Source of the DNA: an uncultured Clostridia bacterium
GTDB taxonomy: Bacteria; Bacillota; Clostridia; Christensenellales; CAG-314
Reading direction: 5' to 3'
DNA: 64,000 nucleotides
NCBI GenBank assembly: GCA_944336125.1
Contig: CALVLA010000005.1
Span: 1-64,000, forward strand
In this document: positions 35,488-43,038 of the stretch, piece by piece
How the letters are laid out: each line of letters opens with the position of its first letter
Position numbering within the stretch: the first letter of the stretch is position 1
Notes under the pieces: model-generated
Database searches by the model: none
Told to the model about the DNA's origin: nothing
The model's input: the letters and a program-made list of their open reading frames with translations, nothing else
Made by a program: the position numbers and the translations under genes

Positions 35488-35964
35488 ATGTCTAAGAAGA
35501 AAAAGGTTTTGGTCTTATCAGTAATGGTGCTTGTTTTGGCTGTCGCGGTAGTGCTTAATTTTACGCTGCTCGGCAACAAAATCAATCCGGATAACGAAAG
35601 CACTTCTGCAAGTTTTTTCGCTACATACCGTGAAACCAGACAAAGCGAACGCAATCAGGAAATTTTGTATCTTGATTCGGTAATCGCAATGGAAGGCGAG
35701 GAGTTTGCCGATGCAAGACAGACTGCAGTAGAACAAAAAATGAAGCTTGTCGAAATTATGGAAAAAGAATTGCTTCTCGAAAGTCTTTTGAAAGCCAAAG
35801 GTTATGAGGACGTTGTGGTAAGCGTAGGTCTTAGCAGCGACAACATCAACGTAATAGTCAAAGCAGACGAATTGACTCGCGAAGACACCGCAAAAATTTA
35901 CGGTACAATCAAAAGCGAAACAAATGCTTCGGCAGACTTGGTAAAAATAATGTCAACAAAATAA
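35488..35964 (+). CDS. spoIIIAH: stage III sporulation protein AH
   Basis: A 158-residue protein with one N-terminal membrane helix (about residues 7-27) and a ring-building domain that pairs with forespore SpoIIQ across the gap. The SASFFATYRETRQSERNQEI linker is typical of SpoIIIAH. It has an AGGGAGG ribosome site. Last gene of the operon. Confidence 0.92.
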   Translation: MSKKKKVLVLSVMVLVLAVAVVLNFTLLGNKINPDNESTSASFFATYRETRQSERNQEILYLDSVIAMEGEEFADARQTAVEQKMKLVEIMEKELLLESLLKAKGYEDVVVSVGLSSDNINVIVKADELTREDTAKIYGTIKSETNASADLVKIMSTK

Positions 35965-35974
35965 TTCCTTGTTG

Positions 35975-36003
35975 TTGTAATTATATGCCGATTGTGCTAT
36001 AAT
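35975..36003 (+). promoter_or_regulatory. sigma-A-type promoter of the asp23-nusB-folD-xse-ispA unit
   Basis: TTGTAA at 35975-35980 and a perfect TATAAT at 35998-36003 with a 17-bp spacer; TGC before the -10 gives an extended -10 element. Confidence 0.85.
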
Positions 36004-36025
36004 TGCCACAATAGGAGTGTAGTTT

Positions 36026-36361
36026 ATGAAGATTGTCTCAAAATCCAGCGATTCGGGCAAGGTCATTTACAACAGCGACATTATCGCTCCGATTGTCAAA
36101 CTTTCGCTGGACAAAATCGACGGCGTCGAGCTGGCCACCTCAAAAAAAGGTTCGGTCAACAGCAGGCGTAATCAGGGAATAAGAGTCGAAAGCGTTTCCG
36201 ATTTGGTTTACATCGACGTTTACGTGAAAGTTCGTTTTTCCGAAAGCGTCAGGGAAGTTGCTTACAAGGTTCAGCAAATCATCAAAAACGAATTGGAAAC
36301 AGCCACTAATTTCCACGTTAAGGATGTTAACGTACACGTTGTCGACGTTGAATTTGCCTGA
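36026..36361 (+). CDS. Asp23/Gls24 family protein (YqhY-type)
   Basis: A 111-residue cytosolic protein of the alkaline shock protein family (VIYNSDIIAPIVKLSLDKIDG, then VYIDVYVKVRFSESV). It lies directly upstream of nusB, like YqhY in Bacillus, where it affects growth and lipid synthesis through acetyl-CoA carboxylase. In OLE-containing bacteria this gene heads the same cluster as the OLE RNA. Confidence 0.92.
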   Translation: MKIVSKSSDSGKVIYNSDIIAPIVKLSLDKIDGVELATSKKGSVNSRRNQGIRVESVSDLVYIDVYVKVRFSESVREVAYKVQQIIKNELETATNFHVKDVNVHVVDVEFA

Positions 36362-36368
36362 GCTTTCT

Positions 36369-36394
36369 AAACCCTTTGGTTTTCCAAAGGGTTT
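36369..36394 (+). terminator. terminator-like hairpin between asp23 and nusB
   Basis: AAACCCTTTGG pairs perfectly with CCAAAGGGTTT around a TTTT loop. The T-run is short (TTTATT), so it may be partial and allow read-through into nusB, which has no clear promoter of its own. Confidence 0.75.
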
Positions 36395-36421
36395 ATTCTG
36401 CATTTAGCTGTTAAGGTTTTT

Positions 36422-36823
36422 ATGAGAAAATACGCAAGAGAAGTTACTTTCAGTCTTACATTTGAATATCTGTTTTCGAAAAACGTCAATTCGCTTGACC
36501 TTGATATGTTTGATTCCAAAAAACTTACGCAAGACGATTTCGAATATATCAAATCAACTTACGGCGGTATTATCGAAAATTTTGACCAATTGATGGCAAC
36601 GGTCGGCAGTCTGTCAAAGGGGTTTAAGCTTGACAGGATTTTTAAAGTGGACCTTGCCATTCTTATGACTGCGGTTTACGAGCTGTCTCATTCTGACATT
36701 CCCGTTGAAGTTTGTATTAACGAAGCGGTTGAACTCGCAAAAAGATTTTCTACCGAAAAAAGCGTCGGCTTCGTAAACGGTATTTTGGCTGAATATGTTA
36801 AAAATTACAAAAAGGAAGGGTGA
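36422..36823 (+). CDS. nusB: transcription antitermination factor NusB
   Basis: A 133-residue helical RNA-binding factor for rRNA transcription. The REVTFSLTFEYLFSK start and the C-terminal DIPVEVCINEAVELAKRFS motif are diagnostic. It has an AAGG site before the ATG. Confidence 0.94.
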   Translation: MRKYAREVTFSLTFEYLFSKNVNSLDLDMFDSKKLTQDDFEYIKSTYGGIIENFDQLMATVGSLSKGFKLDRIFKVDLAILMTAVYELSHSDIPVEVCINEAVELAKRFSTEKSVGFVNGILAEYVKNYKKEG

Positions 36824-36828
36824 TTAAT

Positions 36829-37683
36829 ATGGGAAACGTTCTTAACGGAACTGAACTGTCAAAACAAATGCGCGATATGGTAGCGGAAATGTGCTGCCAG
36901 TTTGAATTGAAATACGGTCATCCCGTCGGGCTTGCTATCATTCAGGTAGGCGACAATCCTTCTGCCACATCATACGTAAAAAACAATCTCAGGCTTTGCA
37001 AGGAAGTCGGTATTGCCGCAAATCTTTACAAAATGTCGGCAAAATCAACTCAGGAAGAAATTATCGCTCAAATCGAGCAGCTTAACGACGACGACAAGGT
37101 CAGCGGTATTTTGTTACAGCTTCCGTTGCCTGCCGGTCTTGACATTCAGCTTATTTCAAGCAAAATCAAGCCTACAAAAGACGTTGACGGCATAAATCCG
37201 GTAAGCGCCGGCAATTTGTTTTCGGGTTTTCCTGCTTTTGCGCCTTGCACTCCGTCAGGTGTGTTGGAACTTATCAAATCGACTCACACAGACATTTTGG
37301 GCAAACACGCAGTTATCGTCGGAGCAAGTAACATCGTAGGCAAACCTTTGGCAATGTTGCTTTTGCGTGAAGAAGCAACCGTAACCGTATGCAACGACAA
37401 AACAAAAAATCTCGCTGAAATTTGCAAACAGGCAGATATATTGATTTCGGCATGCGGACAAGCCGAAATGATTGACAGCAGCTATGTCAAAGAGGGCGCT
37501 ATCGTCATTGACGTAGGCATCAACTTTAAAGATAAAAAACTTTGCGGCGACGTTAAATACGACGACGTGTTGCCTGTTGCTAGTTACATTACTCCTGTTC
37601 CGGGCGGCGTCGGACCGATGACAGTCACTATGCTTATGTTCAATACGTATGCGGCTGCCGTCGAAAGTAAAGAATCTAAATAA
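36829..37683 (+). CDS. folD: methylenetetrahydrofolate dehydrogenase/cyclohydrolase
   Basis: Bifunctional enzyme of one-carbon metabolism. The LAIIQVGDNPSATSYVKNNL and GILLQLPLPAGLD motifs, DGINPVSAGNL, and the nucleotide site VIVGASNIVGKPLAMLLL are intact. The ATG at 36829, 8 nt after AAGGAAGGG, gives 284 residues. An alternative GTG at 36820 is less likely because it overlaps the ribosome site. Confidence 0.96.
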   Translation: MGNVLNGTELSKQMRDMVAEMCCQFELKYGHPVGLAIIQVGDNPSATSYVKNNLRLCKEVGIAANLYKMSAKSTQEEIIAQIEQLNDDDKVSGILLQLPLPAGLDIQLISSKIKPTKDVDGINPVSAGNLFSGFPAFAPCTPSGVLELIKSTHTDILGKHAVIVGASNIVGKPLAMLLLREEATVTVCNDKTKNLAEICKQADILISACGQAEMIDSSYVKEGAIVIDVGINFKDKKLCGDVKYDDVLPVASYITPVPGGVGPMTVTMLMFNTYAAAVESKESK

Positions 37684-37685
37684 TC

Positions 37686-38855
37686 ATGACAATTACTGTT
37701 ACTCAATTAGGCAACTTTCTGAAAGCTATGGTGGACAGCGAAACTTTGCTTTACGACTTAAACGTCGAAGGCGAAGTTTCAAACCTAAGGCTTGGCAGTG
37801 AAGTTGCTTTTTTCGTATTAAAAGATGATAATGCGCAGATAAACTGCTTTTGGTATTCACCCAAAATTAATTTTTTCGACGGAGATAAAGTCGTAGTAAG
37901 CGGCAGACCGAATTTTTACGTCAAAGGCGGAAACCTTTCCTTTGCGGTGTCAAACGTAAAAAGGAAGGACAAAAAGGGGGATTCTTTTTTGGCGTTTTTG
38001 CAGCTCAAGGAAAAATTTGAAAAAGAAGGTCTTTTTGACTTGTCGCGTAAAAAACCTATTGTCAAAAACTGCAAAAAACTTGGGGTAGTCACGTCTTCCG
38101 AAGGTGCGGTCATGCATGACATACATAAAGTATGTAATCGCCGAGACCCTAGTGTAGATATAATTGTTTATGACTGTCGTGTGCAGGGAGCCGAAAGCGA
38201 AAAAACTATTATTGATGGCATCAAATATTTTCAAAATACCGATGTTGACAATATCATCGTTGCCAGAGGCGGCGGAAGCGCGGAGGACTTATCGTCATTT
38301 AACGGCGAAAAACTCGTGTACGCTATTGCCGACAGCAAAAAACCTGTTATTTCTGCAGTCGGACATGAAACGGATTTTACTCTTTGCGATTTTGTTGCCG
38401 ACGCCAGAGCAGCTACTCCGTCTGTCGCCGCAGAAATTTGCACAAGGGACACTGTTGCTTTTAGAGCGGAGCTGACGCAAAGACTAAAAAAATGCGCCGG
38501 AATTTTGAGTTCGCGAATTTCGGAAAACTATTCAAGACTGAAACTTTACGACGAAAAGTTAAAAATGGAGTCAACAAGTCTTTGCGACAGAAAACAAGCG
38601 GAAATTAAAAATCTCTTTTCCTTTTGCCAAGTTGCGCTTGAAAAAAAGTTTTTAAATTCCGAAGCTCAAGTTAAGCTTTTGCTGGCAAGACTTGACGGAG
38701 CAAATCCTTTAAATATACTGAAAAAAGGTTATTCCGTTGCGGAGAAGGACGGTAAAAAAGTCTTTTCGGCAAAGCAGCTGAAAAAATCGGATAAAGTGGA
38801 AGTTGTGTTTTTCGACGGCAGGGCAAAAGTAACCGTTGATGAAATGGAAAATTAA
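37686..38855 (+). CDS. xseA: exodeoxyribonuclease VII large subunit
   Basis: Single-strand DNA exonuclease with an N-terminal OB-fold (VEGEVSNLRLGSEVAFFVLK) and a catalytic domain containing TSSEGAVMHDI, VARGGGSAEDLSSFN, and GHETDFTLCDFVADARAATP. Its 389 residues are at the short end for XseA, with a reduced coiled-coil stalk. It begins 2 bases after folD and is followed by xseB. Confidence 0.95.
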   Translation: MTITVTQLGNFLKAMVDSETLLYDLNVEGEVSNLRLGSEVAFFVLKDDNAQINCFWYSPKINFFDGDKVVVSGRPNFYVKGGNLSFAVSNVKRKDKKGDSFLAFLQLKEKFEKEGLFDLSRKKPIVKNCKKLGVVTSSEGAVMHDIHKVCNRRDPSVDIIVYDCRVQGAESEKTIIDGIKYFQNTDVDNIIVARGGGSAEDLSSFNGEKLVYAIADSKKPVISAVGHETDFTLCDFVADARAATPSVAAEICTRDTVAFRAELTQRLKKCAGILSSRISENYSRLKLYDEKLKMESTSLCDRKQAEIKNLFSFCQVALEKKFLNSEAQVKLLLARLDGANPLNILKKGYSVAEKDGKKVFSAKQLKKSDKVEVVFFDGRAKVTVDEMEN

Positions 38856-38863
38856 GGTGAATT

Positions 38864-39049
38864 ATGAATTTTGAAAAAAACGTTGAAAAAATCGAGGAAA
38901 TTTTAAAAAAACTTGAAGACGGTTCGGTAAGTCTTGAGGAAAGTTTAAAATTGTTTGAAGACGGCGTAAAACTGACTAAAGAATGTCTTGACAGACTTGA
39001 CGAATACAAAGGTAAATTTGAGGTTATCAAAAACAAAATCGGTGAATGA
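38864..39049 (+). CDS. xseB: exodeoxyribonuclease VII small subunit
   Basis: A 61-residue helical-hairpin protein that binds XseA in several copies. NFEKNVEKIEEILKKLEDGS and VSLEESLKLFEDGVKLTK are the family pattern. It has an AAGGTG site before the ATG and ends 1 base before ispA. Confidence 0.94.
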   Translation: MNFEKNVEKIEEILKKLEDGSVSLEESLKLFEDGVKLTKECLDRLDEYKGKFEVIKNKIGE

Positions 39050-39050
39050 A

Positions 39051-39875
39051 ATGAAAAAATTTTTGCAGACGCTTGAATGCGATACGAAAATCATCAACGA
39101 ATATCTCGAAAATTATTGCGGCTCGCTGCCAAAAAATACTGTAGGCGAGGCAGTTAGATACAGCCTTATGTCGGGCGGAAAAAGACTGCGCCCGTCAATT
39201 GTGCTTGAAACGGCAAAAGTTTTGGGCAAAATCGACGACAACGTAATGCGTTTGGCAGCGGCAATAGAAATGATTCATACTTATTCGCTGATACATGACG
39301 ATTTGCCTTGCATGGACGACGACGATTTTCGAAGAGGACAGCCTTCATGTCACAAAAAGTTCGGAGAGGACAATGCTGTTCTTGCGGGGGACGCTTTGCT
39401 TAACTGCGCTGCAGAATTGCTGCTTGAAGGAAAGTATTCTTTAAATTATATAAATGCCGTAAGATTTGTTTTTTCATGCTCGGGAATTTTTGGGATGATA
39501 GGCGGACAGGCAATTGATGTTTCCAAAACGAAAAATCTTGATTATGAAACGCTGGATTTTCTTACCGAAAACAAAACTTCAAAACTTATTATGGCTTGCG
39601 TAGGTGCGGTTTGTTTGTACTTTGACGTTTCTGCCTTTAAGTTTGATTGTTTTATTTCTTTTGCCGAAAAGTTCGGAAAAGCTTTTCAGATTGCAGACGA
39701 CATGCTTGACGAAGAAACAGACGAAAACTTAAATTACGTTTCGTTGTTGGGTATTGACGATGCGGCGGACATTTTAAAACAGCTTTCGGATGAAGCAAAA
39801 AAATTAATCGAGACTTACGACTCGGATGGATTTTTCAAAAGTTTGTGTGATTTTAATCTTTTGAGAAAAATTTGA
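39051..39875 (+). CDS. ispA: polyprenyl synthetase (farnesyl diphosphate synthase type), shortened C-terminal loop
   Basis: Trans-prenyltransferase that condenses IPP with allylic diphosphates. The first aspartate-rich motif DDLPCMDDDDFRRG and the second, FQIADDMLDEE, are intact, as is GGKRLRPSIV. Directly after the second motif, the usual loop with the conserved GK..G.D....K.TY pattern is missing: DDMLDEETDENL runs straight to NYVSLLG. The protein is 274 residues, about 15-20 shorter than typical IspA. The start at 39051 overlaps nothing; it lies 1 base after xseB. Position before the OLE RNA is standard in OLE-bearing genomes. Confidence 0.92.
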   Translation: MKKFLQTLECDTKIINEYLENYCGSLPKNTVGEAVRYSLMSGGKRLRPSIVLETAKVLGKIDDNVMRLAAAIEMIHTYSLIHDDLPCMDDDDFRRGQPSCHKKFGEDNAVLAGDALLNCAAELLLEGKYSLNYINAVRFVFSCSGIFGMIGGQAIDVSKTKNLDYETLDFLTENKTSKLIMACVGAVCLYFDVSAFKFDCFISFAEKFGKAFQIADDMLDEETDENLNYVSLLGIDDAADILKQLSDEAKKLIETYDSDGFFKSLCDFNLLRKI

Positions 39876-39881
39876 TTTTTC

Positions 39882-39920
39882 GGCGAATATTATATAAAGG
39901 TATTCGCCTTGCTTCTTTTA
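39882..39920 (+). terminator. probable terminator after ispA
   Basis: GGCGAATA (39882-39889) and TATTCGCC (39901-39908) form an 8-bp stem with an 11-nt loop, followed by a T-rich stretch (TTGCTTCTTTTA). The large loop and interrupted T-run make it moderate. Confidence 0.65.
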
Positions 39921-39921
39921 T

Positions 39922-39950
39922 TTGATATTTTTTTACAGTTATGATAAAAT
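39922..39950 (+). promoter_or_regulatory. sigma-A-type promoter of OLE RNA
   Basis: TTGATA at 39922-39927 and TAAAAT at 39945-39950 with a 17-bp spacer. Transcription would start near 39957, three bases before the first base of the RNA's closing helix (39960). Confidence 0.82.
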
Positions 39951-39956
39951 AATATT

Positions 39957-40542
39957 ACTGGTGGTGCAGTATCCTAGTCAAACTTGTTTTTATCCAGGAC
40001 GGGATTAAACAATCGTCAAAGGGCATATCGATGAAGTTTCTTGTGTTGGCCTTTGTTGCCCAAACAGGGGCTGATGCTGGAAGTTAAGGACTGTGGGTAA
40101 GCTGTAATGGCATACGGCCGATTCCCATTTTCCGTGGAGACTTATCTCGGTTGTCAATTTTTGACTACTGAATAAGGTTGAACCTGCTATGCGGTATTAA
40201 ATTTTAATGCTGTGTACAGAGTAGCCTGCCTTGAGTGACAGCTTCGGGATTCCCGAACACGTCCGCCGCTTTGTTGGCCGACAACGTGCGGATGATCGCG
40301 GGATGAAATTTGCGTTGCAAAAGAGGCTAAATGAAAACGAGCTTGTTAAGGAAATCTTCTAGGCTGTAATCGGTAATTCGGGGATTATAGTACGGACTTA
40401 GTGGCGATTCAGTTTTGCGAACGGTGACGTCGCAATGCGAAATTTAAAAGGAAACTGCTTCTTCGGCGACGGGAAGTATTTTGCAGGGAAATCCTACTGA
40501 ACCTATGCCGTAAGGTTTACCTGATTTATCACCACCTTTTTT
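39957..40542 (+). ncRNA. ole: OLE RNA (ornate, large, extremophilic RNA)
   Basis: About 580 nt without a plausible gene on either strand, less A-rich than the flanks and rich in hairpins. The two ends pair exactly: GGTGGTG (39960-39966) with CACCACC (40530-40536). Inner hairpins include TTCGGG-att-CCCGAA (40243-40257) and CAAAGG (40017-40022) with CCTTTG (40050-40055). It lies between ispA and a gene for a four-helix membrane protein and dxs, downstream of asp23-nusB-folD-xseAB, which is the known locus of OLE RNA and its protein OapA; the usual length is about 600 nt. OLE RNA forms a membrane-bound ribonucleoprotein that helps cells withstand cold, alcohol and magnesium stress in Halalkalibacterium (Bacillus) halodurans; its biochemical task is unknown. 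Identification rests on context, size and structure, not on a covariance-model search. Confidence 0.9.
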
Positions 40543-40558
40543 ATTTTTGAGGTAAATT

Positions 40559-41140
40559 TTGAAAAATAAATGTGAACCGTCTTCCTCCAAGCAAAAGAAG
40601 GAGGATGACAAGCAGCTCAAAAAGCCGCAGAAAAGGAATACTTGGTTTGTCAAGGCTCTTTTTTTGACGCTTATTTTGTCCTTTACATTCAGCCTTATAT
40701 CCGAGCTTGTAATAGGCAACGCGCCTTTGGCTGTAGCATATCTGCTTATAGTGTTGCTTGTTGTGATCGCGGTAGTTACCGATATGATAGGTACTGCTGC
40801 GGCAGCTTGTGATATCGAGCCGTTTTTGGCAATGTCGGCAAGGAAAGTCAAAGGGTCAAAAATGGCGGTAAGGCTTGCAAAAAATGCCGAAAAAGTTTCT
40901 TCGGTTTGTGCCGACATTATAGGCGACATTTGCGGAATAGTCAGCGGTGCCTGCGGTTCTGCGATCGTAGTCAAGCAGTTTGTTGACGGAACGTCCATTT
41001 TTGTAAGCGTTCTTTTCAGTGCCGTTATCGCCGCTATTACCGTGTCGGGCAAGGCTTTCGGAAAAACTTACGCTATGACGAATTCAAACAAAATCATCTT
41101 TGCCGTAGCGAGAGTTTTGTCTGTGTTTAAAAAGAATTGA
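40559..41140 (+). CDS. oapA: OLE-associated protein OapA (four-helix membrane protein)
   Basis: A 193-residue protein with a basic, lysine-rich N-terminus (residues 2-27) and four membrane helices (about 32-48, 56-78, 113-137, 145-168). Between helices 2 and 3 lies a conserved-looking segment TDMIGTAAAACDIEPFLAMS and then a basic stretch (SARKVKGSKMAVRLAKNAEK). Size, topology and position directly downstream of the RNA match OapA, which anchors OLE RNA to the membrane and affects magnesium balance. The start is a TTG at 40559, 5 nt after GAGGT; no in-frame ATG fits. It is followed 1 base later by dxs. OapB and OapC homologues are not seen in the window. Confidence 0.9.
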   Translation: MKNKCEPSSSKQKKEDDKQLKKPQKRNTWFVKALFLTLILSFTFSLISELVIGNAPLAVAYLLIVLLVVIAVVTDMIGTAAAACDIEPFLAMSARKVKGSKMAVRLAKNAEKVSSVCADIIGDICGIVSGACGSAIVVKQFVDGTSIFVSVLFSAVIAAITVSGKAFGKTYAMTNSNKIIFAVARVLSVFKKN

Positions 41141-41141
41141 T

Positions 41142-42947
41142 ATGTATCTTGAAAAAATAAATTCGCCAAACGATTTAAAAAAACTCAATATTTCGGAGTT
41201 AGAGGTGCTGTGCCGTGAAATCAGACAATATCTTATAGATACTGTCAAAGAAACAGGCGGGCACCTTGCTTCAAATTTGGGAGCGGTTGAAATGACCGTT
41301 GCTTTGCATTATGTTTTTGACGAAAAGGACAAAATCGTTTGGGATGTGGGACACCAAAGTTACGTGCATAAAATTCTGACGGGACGAAAGGACAAACTGG
41401 CTTCATTAAGGCAAAAAGACGGTTTGAGCGGTTTCCCTAAGCCGTCTGAAAGTGAATACGACTCTTTTTTGACGGGGCACGCCAGCACTTCGATTTCGGC
41501 AGGGTTGGGACTGTGCGCGGCAAGAGACTTGCAAGGTGAAAGCTACAATGTCATTTCGGTAATAGGTGACGGGGCTTTTACCGGCGGTCTTGTTTACGAA
41601 GCTTTCAATAACATAGCCGACAAAAAAATACTGGTTGTCTTAAACGACAACGATATGTCAATTTCTCGCAACGTGGGAAAAGTTTCGCTCACACTTTCAA
41701 AATTGCGTTTGGGAAAAAACTACAATAGGTTTAAGTCGGGAATGACAAAATTTTTCGGCTCGATTCCTCTTGTTGGCAAATTTTTGATTAATTTTTTCAC
41801 AGGCGTCAAAAACTTTTTTAAAGGTCTTTTCGGGGCAAATACTTATTTCAGCAACTTCGGAATCAAATATATAGGACCATTTGACGGCAACGATATTAAA
41901 AAGACGGTTAAAATTCTTACGGCGGTTAAAAAGGATTTGAACAGACCCGTACTTTTGCATTTGGTAACAAAAAAAGGCAAGGGGATGACCGAGGCTGAAG
42001 AAAATCCTGAAAAATTCCACGGAATATCTCCGAAAAATCACGCCGCAAAAGAGTATTCTTATTCCGAAACCGCAGGAAAAACTATTTGCGAACTTGCCGA
42101 AAAAAATGACAAGATAGCAGCGGTCTGTGCGGCTATGCCAAGCGGAACAGGCTTGGAAGAATTTAAAAACAAGTTTGCCGACAGATTTTTCGATGTGGGA
42201 ATTGCCGAGGAGCATGCCGTTACTTTTGCCGCAGCCATGGCAAAAGGAGGCATGAAACCATTTGTTTGCGTTTACTCAACCTTTTTGCAAAGGGGATTTG
42301 ATCAGATTTTGCACGACGTTTGCGCAGATGACCTTCCGGTAACCTTTTGTCTTGACAGAGCCGGGTTTGTAGGCAGTGACGGCGAAACTCATCAGGGGCT
42401 TTATGATTTGAGCTACCTTTCTCTAATGCCAAATATGTCTGTTCTTTGCCCAAAAGACACAGAGGAATTGAAAAACATGATTGTTTGGGCGGCACAACAA
42501 AATCATCCGCTTGCGATACGATATCCTAAGGAAACAGATGTTCTGTTTGACAGTCACAGTGAAATTGAATTGGGACGATGGGAAAAACTTGCCGACAACA
42601 AAAGCGATGTGACTTTGTTTGCGGTTGGCGGAAATATGATTGCTCTTGCTCAAAAAGTCGCACAAAAAACAAATGCAAATGTTGTCAATGCCAGATTTGT
42701 CAAACCTATTGACGAAAACATGTTACTTGAGCTTTCTTCCGACAGGCTTTGGGTTGTTTTGGAAGAAAATCAGCAAAACGGTGGTCTTGCTTCGCAAATT
42801 TCTCTTTTTGCTTCGGAGAACAAACTTAAACCTGAAATTCGTTCCGTTTCTGTAAAAGACAAATTTGTTCCTCAGGCAACAATCGAGGAGCAAATGGAAA
42901 ACAGCGGCTTTGATGAAAACAACATCTTAAAAATTATCAACGATTAA
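41142..42947 (+). CDS. dxs: 1-deoxy-D-xylulose-5-phosphate synthase
   Basis: First enzyme of the MEP pathway; thiamine-diphosphate-dependent. GHASTSISAGLGLCAARDL, the TPP motif IGDGAFTGGLVYEAFNN, and YSTFLQRGFDQILHDVC are all family marks. The length of 601 residues is slightly short but complete. It is 1 base downstream of oapA, so it would be made from transcripts passing through OLE RNA and oapA. A terminator follows. Confidence 0.96.
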   Translation: MYLEKINSPNDLKKLNISELEVLCREIRQYLIDTVKETGGHLASNLGAVEMTVALHYVFDEKDKIVWDVGHQSYVHKILTGRKDKLASLRQKDGLSGFPKPSESEYDSFLTGHASTSISAGLGLCAARDLQGESYNVISVIGDGAFTGGLVYEAFNNIADKKILVVLNDNDMSISRNVGKVSLTLSKLRLGKNYNRFKSGMTKFFGSIPLVGKFLINFFTGVKNFFKGLFGANTYFSNFGIKYIGPFDGNDIKKTVKILTAVKKDLNRPVLLHLVTKKGKGMTEAEENPEKFHGISPKNHAAKEYSYSETAGKTICELAEKNDKIAAVCAAMPSGTGLEEFKNKFADRFFDVGIAEEHAVTFAAAMAKGGMKPFVCVYSTFLQRGFDQILHDVCADDLPVTFCLDRAGFVGSDGETHQGLYDLSYLSLMPNMSVLCPKDTEELKNMIVWAAQQNHPLAIRYPKETDVLFDSHSEIELGRWEKLADNKSDVTLFAVGGNMIALAQKVAQKTNANVVNARFVKPIDENMLLELSSDRLWVVLEENQQNGGLASQISLFASENKLKPEIRSVSVKDKFVPQATIEEQMENSGFDENNILKIIND

Positions 42948-42977
42948 AGGCAAATAATATTTTGCCTTTTTCTTTTA
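42946..42977 (+). terminator. intrinsic terminator after dxs
   Basis: AAAGGCAAA (42946-42954) and TTTGCCTTT (42961-42969) form a 9-bp stem with a 6-nt loop, followed by TTCTTTT. The stem starts within the dxs stop codon. Confidence 0.88.
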
Positions 42978-42983
42978 CTGTGC

Positions 42984-43012
42984 TTGTATATTTATAAATT
43001 TTCATGTATAAT
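42984..43012 (+). promoter_or_regulatory. sigma-A-type promoter of nadK-argR-recN
   Basis: TTGTAT at 42984-42989 and a perfect TATAAT at 43007-43012, spaced 17 bp. Confidence 0.82.
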
Positions 43013-43022
43013 TAAATATACA
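43005..43022. promoter_or_regulatory. palindrome over the -10 box of the nadK-argR-recN promoter
   Basis: TGTATA-ATTAAA-TATACA: a perfect 6+6+6 palindrome covering the -10 box and the start region, so any protein bound there would block transcription. ArgR is encoded two genes later, but the arm spacing is 4 nt wider than in the textbook ARG box. Confidence 0.5.
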
Positions 43023-43038
43023 CGAAACGGAGGAACAA

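Noticed and set aside
39957-40542. Reading the 580-nt gap as an rRNA fragment, group II intron or tmRNA
   Set aside because: No rRNA consensus stretches, no intron domain V or reverse transcriptase, and no tRNA-like ends with a tag frame; the gene context points to OLE RNA.
40444-41052. A 202-codon open frame on the minus strand over the OLE 3' end and oapA
   Set aside because: Low-complexity Ala/Ile/Thr composition as expected from the complement of membrane-helix codons; the + strand gene is far better supported.
43005-43022. Calling the nadK palindrome a standard ARG box
   Set aside because: The arms are spaced wider than the known 18-bp ARG box core allows, so only a generic operator is claimed.
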